Source of the DNA: Diphasiastrum complanatum | Lineage: Eukaryota > Streptophyta > Lycopodiopsida > Lycopodiales > Lycopodiaceae | NCBI GenBank assembly: GCA_029204225.1 | Contig: CM055093.1 | Coordinates: 33,740,525 to 33,804,524 of the forward strand | Length of the DNA stretch: 64,000 nucleotides | Direction of reading: 5' to 3' | Shown here: positions 1 through 14,900 of the stretch, one piece after another | Numbering within the stretch: position 1 is the first letter of the stretch | Layout of the letters: each line of letters begins with the position of its first letter | Notes under the pieces: generated by a model | The model's database searches: none | What the model saw: only the letters and a program-made list of their open reading frames with translations | What the model was told of the DNA's origin: nothing | Program-made: the position numbers and the translations under genes

Positions 1-3000
1 TACACATTTTGTTTGACTTTTTCTGTGGAATTTTGTTTGTGCTTTTCTAGTATCCATGATAGGCACATTGTAGAGGCTGAATAAGACTGCATTTTTGTTC
101 AGGATCATGTCTGGATAGGTTGGATTATGATTTGATCTTAGAGTATCTATGAACACACCCACAAAAAAGCCAAAATGTAGAAATGTATCAAGAAATCATG
201 ACAATTAACCTCCTTGCCAAGGTATACTGGTTTTTTGAGTTCTCCCTTCAATGCCTAAAGCCGAAGCTACTAAATGGAGTTTTCATTATGGTGTTCATAG
301 GCTTATGGAGCCTTCACTCAACTCTAGAAGGTTAGGATCATGCATAATTAGCTGGATACTGGATTCAGAGAGTGAATGTTGAAGTTTGACTCAAATACAA
401 TCATTATAAGCTCAAATGTAACTAATGAGCCCCCAATTGACAATATAACAGTTTCCAAATATAATAATTCTTTGTAGCCCTTACTAGTAAATAAAATATG
501 TCCTCAATGCTTGTCCATTTAGCCAATTTTAAATTTGTTAAATAGGTTTCCATGTGGCCCATGAAGAAGATGGCCTCTCCATTGGGCCGAACGTTCCGGA
601 ATTTAGGGTTGTTCTGGAGTCGAACATTTGTTTTCCGTGCTTTTCTTTTTAGAACTTTTTAGGTGTCCTAGGGAAAAATGAAGAACCAAGAAAGTTAAAA
701 AAAAAAAAACAGCTACCTTTTGGGGGCTTAAACAGGTTTTAATTACTTCAATGAGATGAAGATAGCATGTATAAATGCAACTCAATGCATGTATACTTTA
801 AACTCAAATCATTGTGGTGGGTTCGGACTAGAATTTCTAGTAATGAAGGGCTATGATTTGGATTTGAAGGGCTGAAGTGAAGTTTACTGCCTTCGTCATA
901 GGAAGTCATTAGTTTTTTTGGAGTGGCTAAATTCCTGATGAAGAGTTGTCGCTTTTTGGATAACTAGGTAATGGTAGTCATTATATTTGTTGGAGCCTTG
1001 CATCGTCAAGATTAAAAAATATGTTTCGATTTGTTTTTTGACAGTCATTATATGTTCTCTAAGGCAAGTGTGACCTATTGGCTCTTGAGTGTGGGTCAAC
1101 AGATGTGAATTAGTTTGTGATAATAGGAATATTCAGATTGAGCATGTATTTCCATTATGAGCTGTAATCGAAGAGTATCAATACATGCCATAGAAATTGG
1201 CAATTTATACTTGTATCATTCCGACTACCGACTTTGAGTGTAGTTATTCGGAATAATTACATTGTTCAAGCCGGTATTATTTGAGGTACTTGGCTCTTGA
1301 GCCCCGACTCTGACAAATACAGCTTTGACTCACTTGAAAAAACTTGGACTTGCAAGCTAACTACTATGTCCAACCGTAAGGGTAGTCTAAATTGGTTTGG
1401 GGGGCCCCAATCACATAAATGCATCATGAAGCTCCTAGTCCCGCAGGCTGTAAATAAAACAAATATAGGGAATTTTTTTCTTCATTTCAGCATCCTAGAA
1501 CGATTTGGCTATGGAATGATGCTTTGGTGCAACTTAGGGCCCAATACTTGCTATCTTTGATTGTATGCTGAATCCATGCTTTAAGACGAGTGGCAACACG
1601 CGACAATGTATGTAGGTATTTTGTAATCATAGATCTCATCAAACTTCAAAGCCAAGGGCACCATGGAACAATCTTACAAACAAAATTTCATAAGCTCATA
1701 TATATGGATGTGATCATAGTTGCCTGTTCTGGAATGGAACACATTTTGGAACGATGTTTTAAACGAGTTCCGTATCAGAATGTGATTTTTTATATATATT
1801 TTTTGAAACTCTTTTTTTCAAAAACAAAATTTCTGTAATATTTCAAAAACTAGTTAAAAAATAGGGGATGACATTGAGCTGCCTTAAGTAAACTGATTAG
1901 ACAAAATAAAGCACACACAAAAGAATATTGATTTGAACAAAATTGAAAATGAAACATGGAATTTTCTCAAAAAAAATATTGAATATAGATTCAAAAGAAT
2001 CCCTTCCCAAAAAAGAGTAACCTATTTACTTCCCTGAACTATGTTATCATGTTGAGTAGAAAAGAGGGTAGTGACTAAAAAGACGAGGCTTTTGAATTGA
2101 CTATATACTGGTTGGCATACAGAAGGATTGAGACTTTATTGGTGACCTCCATAAAGATTGTATATATTTAACCTATGCATAATGATATATTAGACCATAA
2201 AAGCAAAATATGATTGCCACGTTCCAAAAATTTGGATTTTGTATTGGCTTTTAGATTATGAGCAGTGAGTATAAACAATTGAATATCAACCTTGATTGAT
2301 TGATATAGACCGTGTAAGAACATGAAGGCTTAGTTGTCAAAGATGATGGTGCATGTGGATCAATGCACTTGTAATGTGGAACAATAAAAAGATCCAACAT
2401 CGCATCCTGAAGTATTTTGAGCTAACAAGGATCCAACTTCATATCCTTTAGTTCCATAAGTCAACAGTGTACTAAATAACTACCTCATGGGGAGTTGAAT
2501 TGAGAAGGGATATGAAAGCTTTGAAAAGCTCAAGTGGCAGAAATGCATGCATGTTGACTAGCTAAGGAGCCTGTTGCTAACCCTATTGAGAAACTTGCCT
2601 CTACACTGAGTTTGAAAAACCCAAAAAAAGGCAAAGGAAGTGCTCTTGAATATGGACCAAAATGGTTAGAAATCTTTTCAAATTTGATAGAATGGTGCTC
2701 AACAAAATAGAGAGGTCAGTAAGAGTTTAAATTGTTTAAAAGTTGCTAAATACGCAAGTTGTGGCTGACAATAAAGAAAGGTCAAAACTACCTAAGCATG
2801 GTCTTTAAACTTATCCAAATTTGTCAGGAATGTGAGAACAGTGACAAAGAATGCAACGATGAGTTGAGAAGGCTATGAATCTGTTCTAACAAATTGTAAG
2901 AGCCATTGATTGAAGGGACTAGAAGTAACATGTGCAAGGATGTTGCCAAATAGCACAGTTGCCAGGGAACGGGAACGGGAACGTTTTCAGGAACTTGGGA

Positions 3001-5196
3001 ATGTGGTAGCGCCATGTCATCAATTCTAAGTTGAAAAAAAATTTGAAAGTTTTTTTTTTTGGATTTTTTGTTAACAAACTTCCAAGTTTAAGTACTCAAG
3101 AGTCTGTTTATAGATCATAGACATAGAAAGTTAGAAATTTGAAAAATAAAAAACTTGAGAGGGGGTGGAAGGAAGAGTCCTCAACCTTGGTTGGCAGCGG
3201 GCTTTGGTCAGCTGCAGCAAGGTCACTTATGTGGGTGGAATTTGGGCCTTTGGCAGCATCAACATGTACAAGAGACAAACCGTAACAAAGAAGTCTGAAG
3301 AAGAGAGAAAATGCAGACCAAAAAGGCTACTCTTACCATATGTCAACACAATTTGCATTGGAACTTCCACATGTGAGATGGAATCCTCCTTAAGTAGGGG
3401 AGAATGGTAACAAGCCTTCTCTGTGTGTGCACCCTCTTGCTGTCTACCATCTAGCTCCAAATTCAAGGACATGTTGTCTGTCCACCTCCTCCATGCCCTC
3501 CTAATTATATAGGAGAGAGGGATGACGGAATTTGGGAGTGATGGTGTCGTGGGAAGCTTTTGCCTCTTTGGAGAGTTGCCCCTACCTCCCTTAAGTTCAA
3601 AAGGAAAGCTATTCTAAAGAATAGTTCTTGGATTCTCTCCAAAACAATGCGTTTACTTTTGGGTCCAGAGCTGCCTAAAATAGGTTTCTTGAGTTTTACC
3701 CCTAAAATTTTTATTATCTTTTGAGCATGTTTTTTGATACCAAAATATGCCATCTCGGAGCTCTCGATCTCCTCCTCTTGAGCTATATAGATTTTATTTT
3801 ACTCATTGAAAGTTTGTGCCTTTTTGTCCTTGTCTTCTAAATTCCTTCTATGGTCCTTAAGATGAGCAGGCCTTAATTTTGTATCTCAACAATCAGTTAA
3901 TCTATCTAGTAAATAATAAGAACAGCCATTTACCTTAAATAGTTGGTACAGTCGACAACTTGAATCCATACTTCAAGCAAAACAGTCGGCTACCATGAGC
4001 ATGAGCAGTTAATACTGGTGACTTAACATGTATGATGAGCTGACTAATCACCAGATTATTTATGCTTGAATACAGAGAAAAGTGCAGCTTTAGATTATCA
4101 GAAGAATAAAATAGTGTCAACTGACAAACATGTAAAAATCCGGGGTATTACAATTCCCCTTCAAGCATCTATATCCCAAGAATAATCGCCGAGTTCTCAT
4201 TACTTTAGGCGACAGAATATTAGACAAGAATAACCACTCTTTCAACAAGATTATACAAGAAAGAGTGAATTTCAACACTACCAAGCAACTGCTATGCATA
4301 ACAAATCTTGTTTGATTCCTCAACAATTCTGTATGAACCATGGTACCGAAGTTAATATCAGATCTCTTTACCCACACAGGCTTGAAACATAAAGAACAAT
4401 AGGAACAGATGTGTACTGGAAGAGAAAACTTGCAAATATGCTTCCTTCTCTATAACACACTAACATCAGAACATTGGTGACTAGAAATATCACCTGATCT
4501 TGGCCCCTGAGTAGTTCTTTAGGGTATAAGCAGCAAAGAACCCAAGTTGCTTCAAGAATCTCTGGTTAGAATTTTATGCAAGATGTGATTTTGAGTAGAT
4601 TATGCATCCCAAGGCTTACACAGAACTATATGACAAATACACTCCACAGAAGGAAATAAATCATCTTAAGAGTCTGTGCTTGAACTACACAGGCTCTAAA
4701 AAATGGTGTCAAAAACCAGAAAAAACTTGAAAATTCAACCTGTACTATAACTCAAGGTTACAAGCTGATTCATATCGGGCCGATCTGTCCGTTCGAACCG
4801 ATTCTAACAAAAAAAAATTCATACATTTTTTGGTGTTTTTTTCCCGGTTCAAACAGGCTTCGAATGATTTGAACGATTTAAACCGTGGTTCGTGGTAACG
4901 ATGCTATAATTTATCAAGGTCCATGAAGTGCAACAAAAGCTCTTGATTGTAGGAAGATACGCAGCAGGCCATATAGATATTGCCACAACATTTGCAGAAA
5001 TGTAAGAAACTTGATCTTTGGTGCCCACTGCCACAAGTTGATTCAAATGGATGTGTGAGTTGGTTCATTTTCTATTTCATAAATTGAATTGGCCAGTTCC
5101 ACTTTATTAAAATTCTGACAAAAATTGAACTCCACAGTTTTCGCTCTATTTCAAAATTTGGAAAAAAAGAATCTTTTCAAATCTTGAATCGATTCA
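1..5196. other. No recognisable gene
   Basis: No exon, transposase or retroelement domain was recognised here on either strand. Open frames are short and carry no family motif. A small (GGGAAC)3 run sits at 2965-2982, and the rest is AT-rich sequence. N-terminal exons of the RPAP3-like gene that begins (in this window) at 7300 were looked for here and not found; they may lie outside the window or may have been missed because plant exons can be short. Confidence 0.5.
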
Positions 5197-5411
5197 GATC
5201 CTGTTCCAAAGTTTTGAATCACAATTCTTTGAGTCTATGTTGGTGCCTTATCTTCCACTAGTCAGAAAGGCAAAAAACTTATATATTCTTAGATACCTTA
5301 CAGCGAAGATCCTGTTCTAAAGTTTTGAATCACAATTCTTTGAGTCTGTGTCATTGCCTTATCTTCCACTAGTCAGAAAGGCAAAAAACTTACATATTCT
5401 TAGATACCTTT
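5197..5411. repeat. Tandem duplication, period 111 bp
   Basis: Two adjacent copies start with gatcctgttc at 5197 and 5308 and run through ttagatacct. They differ at only a few bases, so the duplication is fairly recent. No coding sense is seen in either copy. Confidence 0.9.
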
Positions 5412-7299
5412 CCGTGATCCCAAACACAATGAAATTCAATCAATGTCGAGAAATTGGAGGACAACCCTTTAAATTCAAACAAGGGGGAAAGTAATCCCAA
5501 CTGTCATTAGTATAGATGGATCTAGAGGTTAGTACCCAACCCCTTTGTGCCAAAAAAGTGCTCTGATATCCGGTTGTAGGCAAAGCATTGCTTACAGGGC
5601 ACATAATAGAGAGGAGAATATCATTATATTACTATAGCAATGAAGCATATTCATAATCAATGGTCAATAGTCTGATGTTAACAAGGTAACCAAGCTGATC
5701 TTATTAAGCTAATTGATGATAAATGGGGCTACCTAATCTAACTAATTTATGGTGTCTCAGGCCTATTTATATTTGTTAGATCATCCACGAATTAGGGTTA
5801 GGGCAGCACCTACTCAGTAGGGACACAATATAATGAGTGACTAATAAGTAGTGAATATATATGTTATGGATGGCCACCTTAGGGGCATTATTGAGTTTGT
5901 ACGAGTTTATCGCTTCTTATGCATAATATTCTTCAATTTTGCTCACACAACCACAGCCTGGGGGCATCTATGTTCATTATTGTGGTATCATTTGTGTTTA
6001 TTTCTATACCTCAATTCATGGATCCTAGATTATATTATCAATGATTAACGACAAATTCACCTCTTATTGGTCATTTTGTTGGTCCCAGAGCAATTGCGGT
6101 AGTAAACTTCTATTCATTGCTGTGGGGTTTTCTTGTACCTCCTTGTGCCTTTCACAGAGCACGCATCTATTTACCAATATATCTTGTGTAGCACACTTTC
6201 AAGGCTCTCTTCGTCTTGGTGGGGTGATTATGTATTCAGGCAACATTGTTATTCCATATCTGTAGCTCGATAGATTGACGGCATCATCATTCACCAACTT
6301 TCATTTCTAGCAGAGCTGTTGCTGTGTTTTTCCTAGATTTCATTCATGCTAATACTTCTTCTGAATGGCAAACACATGGCCCACTGTCAGCAGAAATGCA
6401 TTCATTTATGCAACAAGCATCAGAATTTGTCTTGCGTGTGTGTTGCAGTTCCAATGTCGCAGCAATATCTTAAGCTATCTTTGCACTGTGGTTGTGTTAT
6501 TTTGCTTTTTTCTTCCCTCTTTACAACTGCCATTTTGGAAAATGAATTTTGAGGAGGGGAGATTGACAGGCTTATGTCGGAACTTCTTGGGCTCACAATC
6601 CATGTCGATATTTGATGATTAGACTTATTGTTTGGGTCCCAGGGATTTATCATTTCTTAGTCAGCATCTTTTGAAATTCATTCATTTATGGGCTCTCATG
6701 TGTGACACCTGGGCCTGCAGATTATATACATAGGCCTTTTGGGCCTCCTTATACTCATGCAATTGATTGGAGTCTAGTCTTGAGAAGTTAGATCAATTCA
6801 GCATTACGGTGCAGATTAGTTTGTGCTTAACATACTAATGGAGATTGTTATTTTGATTGTCAAGGTTCAAAAGTTCAGTTGCACTCCAGTAACAGATTTG
6901 TACATATTTTAATTGCTTGTGGGGAGGATAGAGGAAGCTTGAAGTTCATTATTACAAGGCTGCTTCATAGGCTCTAGTAATTATGCTGTATACCTTCATT
7001 ATATCTATTAGCTTTTGTAAGTGACTTTCTTGTACTAAATAAAAATTGTATTCACGTAATATGAATCGGTTTGAATGAGCATGGACAATTTTTGTTCAGT
7101 TGGTTTGCCATTTTATAGCTGAAGTTCATGGCTGTTATAATACTAGGTGGGAATCTTTTGATGGACCCATAAAACCTTCTCAAAGAACTAAGGCTTCTGC
7201 ACATTGCCAGCAGTTTGATTTATGAAAGTAGATTCGCCATAACATGATCAGCAGTTATGTTTGTAGTTGGGTTGAAATGAATTCATGACTGCTAGTCAG
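5412..7299. other. No recognisable gene; putative intron or upstream sequence
   Basis: Nothing with a family motif was found. At 5560-5571 the minus strand reads GGATATCAGAGC, one substitution away from a Ty1/Ty3 primer-binding site, but no LTR pair or coding remnant supports an element. The last bases (7284-7299) form the acceptor of the first RPAP3-like exon seen in the window. Confidence 0.4.
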
Positions 7300-8912
7300 G
7301 TTTGAAGAAGCAGAGGTGGATTGTACTGAAGCCATATCTCTTGATGATCGATACACAAAAGCTTATTCTCGACGTGGCACTGCAAGAAGGGAGCTCAAGA
7401 ACTACCTTGAGGCAGTTGAAGGTAAGCCTCCTTAGTCTGACAGGGAACAAATTTATGGTTGTTCACAATCTAAGGTTAGGCAACGTTGTCCCAAGGTTCG
7501 AGAAGGTAAAATTGCAACATGGCATAGATGCACTCGCGAATCGCAAATCGCTGTTTAAAAAAAAACAGCGATTCTCTGTTTTTCTTTGTTCTGCGAATCG
7601 CACAATTTTTCTTTTTGAATTTCACGATTTGCTGCAGCAAATTGTGAATCGTGAAACCCAGCGAATCGCAATTTGGTGCAACTATGCAACATGCAATGAG
7701 AAGTTTTGCTATACTTAGCTAGCTATGTAACCTTTGACTGTTTGAGGATTGATGATTCAACTGGCCAGATCATGAATTTGCACTTCGCTTGGAGCCTCAA
7801 AATAAGGAACTACAGACTCAATATTCTGAGACAAAGCGTCTTTTTGAAAAGGTTTGAGCTATATGTCAATCTGAGGAGCTCCGTTGCTATTCTAAGTTAT
7901 CTTTTGATCAACGTAGACATGCCCATAGCCTGGATAAGTCTGTTTCAATCAAAGCTAACAAATGCGCATCGATTCTGGTCCTGTAAGATGTACTAAAGAA
8001 AGTAGATTCATTTAAAATAGTTATGAGAGCCTACAAAGCAGCGTATGTGCATGACATAAAAAGCTCTATATGTCTGTTGTAACTTTTAATACTATCAGCT
8101 GGTTTTGTGCCTGATTCAGAATGGTCTGCCTTGTAGGAAGTTAATCTCAAGCCATCTGAGGAGAAGGTTCCTCTTATGATAAAAACGGTAATGCAAGGCC
8201 CGGTCAATCCTCCGACTGTCGTGAATACTTCTAGCAGTTCAAATATTTCCTCCAAGCCATTTCAAAGTTCTGAGGCAGTTGACGCTAATTCTTCTCTGCA
8301 AACAGTCACGCTCGTCCCCACAAAGGTCAATCACATGAAGAGTAGTGCATGTGTACTATGTGAAAAGTTAAAAGTCTTTTTCCTAAGTTGAAAGTGCCAT
8401 TTTTGTGACACTCCCTTGTTTTTTGCTCTCCAACTTCGTATAGCATCTTTGCTACTCGTGTTTCTGGCATTTATTTCCAGCCCTGATCAAGATTAGTTCA
8501 TTCTTCTCCAGTTGCTAGTTAGAAGCTTGGGATTGCTGTGATCTGAAATTCAATTAAGTGTATGACAATTGTTGTTGACAAATGTGAACTCTATTGTTCT
8601 ATCAGATGAATAGTGTAGCATATAACCTATTTTATATATGGATCCAAAATCTGTCCAGAATCTTCATATACCTGATTTAACCTTATACTATAACTAAAAT
8701 GATTACAATTAAAAACTACGTGACTGTTTACTGCTTATCTTTATTAAAAGTACAACTAAAACAGTACAATACTTATTATATAAAGCGATGATAACACAAG
8801 TATATCAAGAACTATATATTATTGAAGCACAGGAGTAAAATGATGTGTAGTGCAAAAATAGCAGCCTGACACTCTATTCTAGTACTAACTCGTTACGAAG
8901 GCTCCCTTTTAT

Positions 8913-8947
<35 letters not shown>

Positions 8948-11900
8948 GCTCTACCTACCACCATCTATCGCAAGCCACGTACTCACCTACCTACCCTTCT
9001 GACTCTTCTTCAACTACCTCAAGTTTGACCACAACATTTACTATTTTATAGTATAACAACTTAAGGAGGGGCCTAAATATTCAATAGGCCTACAACTAAA
9101 GTATTTCTAGATACACATTACTCCATCCAATACCCTTCCTTGATTATTTGGAATTTTAGATTTGATTGAGAGTTAAATCTGGTATGTCTACCTTTTGCCA
9201 GTGCTTTTGTAAATATGTTAGTTGTCATGAATTCTAATATGCAATGTACTAGCTCGACCTCTTTGTTCAGCACTTTGTCTATTGCATAATGATACTTGAT
9301 GTCAATGTGCTTGCGTCTGGAGTGAAACCTCAGGTTTAGGGTCAATGCAATGTAGCAAAATAGATGTATGATGTCTTTGTAGTAGATTGACATCTGATAA
9401 TTGTCTCAACCATACTACTTCCTTTGGTGCGTGTGTAGCAGCAATATACTCTACTTCAGTTGATGATAAGGCAATTGTTGTTTGCTACCCGCTATTCTAG
9501 GAGATAGGTCTATTGTTGAACATAAAAACATATCCAAAAGTTGATCTCTAGTATTTGCATCACCAGCTTCTCTTCACTTGTGTTATTTCCATAGTAGATA
9601 CACATGTCCTTGGTAGTAGTAGGTACTAATATACCTTAAAACTCTTAGCAGAGCTTTCCAATGCACAATCCTTGGATTAGACACAAACTGACTTAAGGTA
9701 CTTACTGCATAAGCTATATTAGTTTTGGTGCAAACCATCAGGTAACGTCAAGGACCATTGATAACTAAGTGGTAAGGATATCTCTTCATATCTTCTTGCT
9801 TGTCTTTTGTTTGAGAATGTTGATCCTTGGTAGGCTTGATCACTCAGGGTCCATGGGAGTGCGACTAACTTGCAATGAGTTGCCTTATACTTTATTGAGA
9901 TATTATGAGTAATATCTATGCTAGCTGATGTAGATTTCTCCGTTGTTTCTATCTGTATATATTTGTATGCCTAGAAAATAGTGCTTCTCCAAGATCTATA
10001 GTTATGGACTACAGGCTATCAGCTTATTGGGCTACTATGCATATATTCCGTAGGCCTTTTTACATTTGCTGCTATTTATATTTTTGTTCCTAGTTACGTG
10101 TATAGCCCTAGAGCCTTTTTTATGCGTATGACTGGCCTTGGGCCTTATTTCTAACATTGACCGGCTAAGTGCCTTTATTTATTGAGGCGTATATGGAGTT
10201 AGGGTTCATTAGTGGGGTGTATATAGGGCACTTATACATTGATTATTCAACTTCTTGATTGGTATTGCTTGGGCTCTTTGTGGGAGAACTTATTGTCTTG
10301 TGAGTTCATGTGATGTTAGTTTAGCCATTCTTCGTGGGAGATTCATCAATTAGCTTACATACTGTCTTTCATGTTTCAATGATGCAAAATCTATCAACTA
10401 GATCCTAACTTGGTATTAGAGCACTTTTATTGGCAGATCTTTAGCGGACAATTAGTGGAAGCACCTCCGCTAAACTTGGCGACCCATTTTTTTTAAGCAT
10501 GGCGGCTATTTAGCGACCGCTACATTTTATTGCAGCCATTTTGGCAGATTTTTTGAGCGGTACCTATTGCACTTTCTAGCTCCTTATTTGAAGGAGGTTT
10601 TGGCACTTTTTCATCAGCATTTTGTTTGCTACTTTTTGACAATCTTTTGGAGGCTCCATCACCATGTCTCTCAACATTTTTGCAGCCCATTTGCAGATTG
10701 GATTGGAGGCTGCGAGCCACCTATTTCAACACATTTTTGGGCAGCTCTGATTGGTAGCCGTCCATTGCCCATCTACATCCTCTTTTTGGGTGGATTTTCC
10801 AGCCATTTTGCAGGGTCTTCACAACTTTATTGGAGGCTGTCCAGCACCCATCTGTGAAGGTTTCACATGTGTGAAGACTTGCTCAACACACCCACAATTG
10901 ATCTTCTAAGGTATTTGTGATTGCACATAGATCTATCACATAGATTGCATCCTACAATCTTTCTAGATTGATTCTAAGGCAAGAGCACAATTTCATGCAT
11001 AATGAACCCACATTCAATTGGCACTCAAAGCAATCAAAGTACATGAAAAAACTAAGTTCCCAACATGCTTTTAGAGAGATAAAAACAGCCTACTCGGGTA
11101 GAGAGAGAAAGTGAGTGAGCCCTCATGTAGTTAGAGAATATGAGAAAAATCAAGGTGTATCACATAGATTGCTTCACAAAAACTTGTATGTACAATAAGA
11201 GAGCTCTACCATATAGTAGTAGCACAAGATCTAGCATAAGTAAATGCTCTGGAATGATTGGACCCCATTTATTGCCTTTCTACATCATGATTGGACCCCT
11301 AGATTTGCGCCTCTCATCATGATTGGACCTCATGATTTCCACCTCACAATTTGATTGGGCCTCATGATGTGCAACTCTAAACATGATTGGGCCACACGTA
11401 ATGCACCTCTTAAAGTGATTGGCCTTGTGATCTATGCCTCTAAATGTGATTGGGCCAAATAGACGCATTTCAATCCTAACATATCATGACAAATGTCACT
11501 ATCTCACTAGATCTCAAGTTTGAGGCGTATTGACTATTCAAACTCAACATAAATGAACTAAAATGATTAGGCCTACCCTCCACACGTGGGAACATGCTCC
11601 ACACATGTGAGATTTACATATGTACGTCAAAATATAAACCAATCAAGCTAGATTTTGCAAAATCGTGTTTTTTTTTATTATCTCAGCACATTTTTAGTTC
11701 CAACACCCACCTCCATCATCATTTTGAGTCTATTTGCAGCCTATTCCTTAGATTTGTTTGGAGGCTATGTAGTGCCCATCCCCAGCACTATTTTTCGTCA
11801 CATTTGCAGCCTATTTGTAGTCCATTTTCAAATTTGGTTCAAGGCTGATCAGCACCCACTCTCGTTACCATTTTCAGAGGTATTTGCTGATTATTTATTT

Positions 11901-14900
11901 TTTGGCATTAACGACGGTTTTTATCTTTTCTTTGCTGCTTTTAGTGTTGATCAGAGAAAACGGCCCACTTTGGACCATGAAGCTTATGCAAAGGCCAGAA
12001 GCGCCGGATTGTACTTCAATTGGATTGCTCGAAGAAACATAAGGGTGCTAAAGGGGTTTTTAAAGGTGCTACCACTTCTTTAAAATCACCAAAAGCTAAA
12101 GGTGGGGACAAGAAAAGGTAACCATTGATACATGGTTAAGTTAGCCAGGGGGAGAGTAGCCAAGTATGGGACATGATGGTTCCACGTCTTCGTATTGTAA
12201 TTCGAGGTTATAGTGATAAGTTAGAATTTCACATTATGAACTTGGATAAGGTAGACATGATACTTGGTGAAGAATGGTTTTGTGAACGCAATGAATCGTT
12301 GAAGAAAAACTATCACTCATTGTTTGTCATTCTTGCACAATGGCTCATTGATAGAATTAAAAGGTGATATGGATATTCCAGCTTCACATTGTCTTTCTGC
12401 GATGGAAATGTTTGAATGTTCTACTTGTTTTTGTTATTTGAAAGATGTTTCCTCCACCGATATAGACATTCAACATCTAAACATTGAATTATTTCAAATG
12501 TCTAAAATCTTAAGTGATGTTGCTTCACCTGAAGGCGAAATCTTTAGGAAACTTAGGCATGAATTTGATGATGTACTTCCAGAACAGTTAGTTGAGGGTC
12601 TTCCACCCTCACGGGGTGTTGACCAAGGTATAAAACTTCTTTCAAGAAGTTCTCCTGTCTCACTCTATGCGTACAGGATGCGGAATTATCTTATCCTTTA
12701 GGATGGGACACATCCAACGTAGTAAATCTCCTTGGGGTTGTTAGTTGATAAGAAAGACGGTGGGACTCTTCATTTTGTAGACTTAAAGAAATTAAACAAA
12801 AAGACCATCAAAGAAACAGATACCCCTTATGACGAATGGATGAATTAATAGACCGATTACATGGTGCGAGGTGAGGTATTTTACCAAAGTCGAGGCAACT
12901 GACAATTGTTGTTGCCACATGTTATCTGAGACAAACACACATTGTATGATGTAAATGTATGGGTACACCAGCACAACTCCAGCTATTGTTGCTCCCAGCT
13001 CAGCTCCAGGTCTCTCTCAATCACCTACAACAACAGGGCCCTCCTGGCTATCTACGGGTCCTCTTGGCCACCTACAATAAGATAGGGCCACTCCAACAAC
13101 AGGCCTATGACAGTGCCGCCTATCGGGGCTTTTGAGCTGGGCCCATCCACTAGCAGAGAACCAACAATATTACCCACAGACTTCAGCAGTTGACATGAGC
13201 AGTTGCTAGGCCATCTCCATCACCATGCCACCTCTATTTAGGCCATCTGACACACCATCCACTGCATTTATCATGCTAGCTCCCTCCATGCCACGCCCAA
13301 ATTGACTTAACATCAGCATGATCCACACACACACTCCACAATTTTGATGCACCTTTTGACGACGAGTCCTTGTAGCACTCTGTAGAGACTGAAGATGCAG
13401 CTGCAACAGATGAGGCCTTGCATGCACCTCCTCAGCTCCTAGCCCACAAGAGCGAGTGAGGCCATCTTGGACCACGCCCCACACTCTGGCCTGGGCCTTT
13501 AGGAAGACACATTAGGGGTCGGTGACAATGGCAATCCTCAATATGTTCTATAGCCTGAACCTTCCCTTGCAGACACAAGTTTCTTTAGAGATTGTAGTGT
13601 CCAGGTGGCTCCAGATGGACAGGCAGGTTGAGTAGTTGGGCAGGCAGTAAAAGTAGGCCTATCTTTTCTTTTGAAGTATTTTAATGTTGTAAAATGAGCA
13701 GGTGTTCAGCTAACATTCAAGGTCAACTCCCAGAGGTTTACAAAACTTTCCTTGATGACATCCTTTCCTCAGTGGATTCCTTGGTTCTTATTGAGCATCG
13801 TGTACCAGCTTGGGATAATCTAAAGCTGGCCTCTAGCTATATGGAGATCTGCTAGCCTGAATTTTACCCTGTTTGATGTACTATTAGTCGTCTCTTTGTT
13901 ATGTTTCAGTGAGCTTTTGTTCTGCCACGTCCTGTGATTGTGGCTCTCTCTACTATGCTCCATGTATTTTCTGCTTTACTCTCTTCATTGCACCTGTTTG
14001 GCACTTTTTATTACTGGGATGCCTTGGATTCTGTGCAATTTGTGCTTCATGATATTCTGCTCTTATTTTTCTGAACTTGGATATATCATCATACATTTTA
14101 TCTGTTTTCAAATTACTTTCTGTGGAAGTTTAAACAAAATGATTGTATGTAGGTTGAATCAAAAAATGGCAGAAAGCAGGAGATTGCAGCATCTGTACAG
14201 GCTGCAGCTGCACGTGCTGCTGCAGCTGCCATGACATCCGTCTCTCGTAACATGGTTGCTCCCAAAACGTCTTATGAGTTTGAAACCATGTGGAAAGGTT
14301 TAGCTGGGGATCGTTTGTCTCAAGTGCGGCTACTTAAGGTTTGCTGCTTTTAAGGTCTCTTAAGAATGTCCCCAAAAGTTTATTCTCGCTGCTTCTCAAG
14401 TGCGGCTTATTAGGTTGCTGCTTTTCTGGTCCCTTAACTGTGTCAATCTTTAGCCTGGAGAGTCAATGAAGCCTTTGCCATCTATTGCAGATCATGGATC
14501 CACTTGCACTACCAAAGCTCTTCAAAGATTCTCTTGGGGCTCCTCTTCTGGTTGACATCATTCAAACTCTTGGATTACTTTGCAGGTAAATAGTCTATCT
14601 TGCTCTTGGCTTTTCTAGTGACATTTCCTAGCTTGCCAGTTGACACAACCATTAAGCTATATCTGTTCCACATGGATCTACTAAAACTCACTTTGTAATG
14701 CAGCGAGAATCTGAATTTGGCAATACAAATCCTGGAAAGTCTGACCAGAGTCGGCCGTTTTAATATGACTATCCTGTTTTTGACTCCTAAAGACAAAGCT
14801 GGTATGCATCAATGCTGGCTGATACTTTTCAAATTTTTGTTGATGTTAGTGTTAACTGTATTTGGAGTTTCAACAAAGAAAGAAAGCTTTCCAGCAGTTT

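Larger units (their letters stand above)
10423..11940 (+). mobile_element. Gypsy leader, interrupted by a foreign LTR
   Basis: Non-coding leader after the primer-binding site. It contains loose repeats built on ttggaggct...gcacccatc (near 10646, 10703, 10830, and again near 11756 and 11835). The two sets flank an LTR-like block at 10853-11618 of opposite orientation, suggesting that the leader was split by insertion. Short open frames in this stretch have no family motif. Confidence 0.45.

Noticed and set aside
5560-5830. Small LTR element starting TGTAGG at 5575 with a primer-binding-like GGATATCAGAGC
   Set aside because: The primer site is imperfect and there is no partner LTR, coding remnant or target duplication.
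11253-11465. CRISPR-like array (about 32-bp spaced repeats)
   Set aside because: The repeat units are degenerate along their whole length, only a short CCAAT core is fixed, and the context is a plant LTR.
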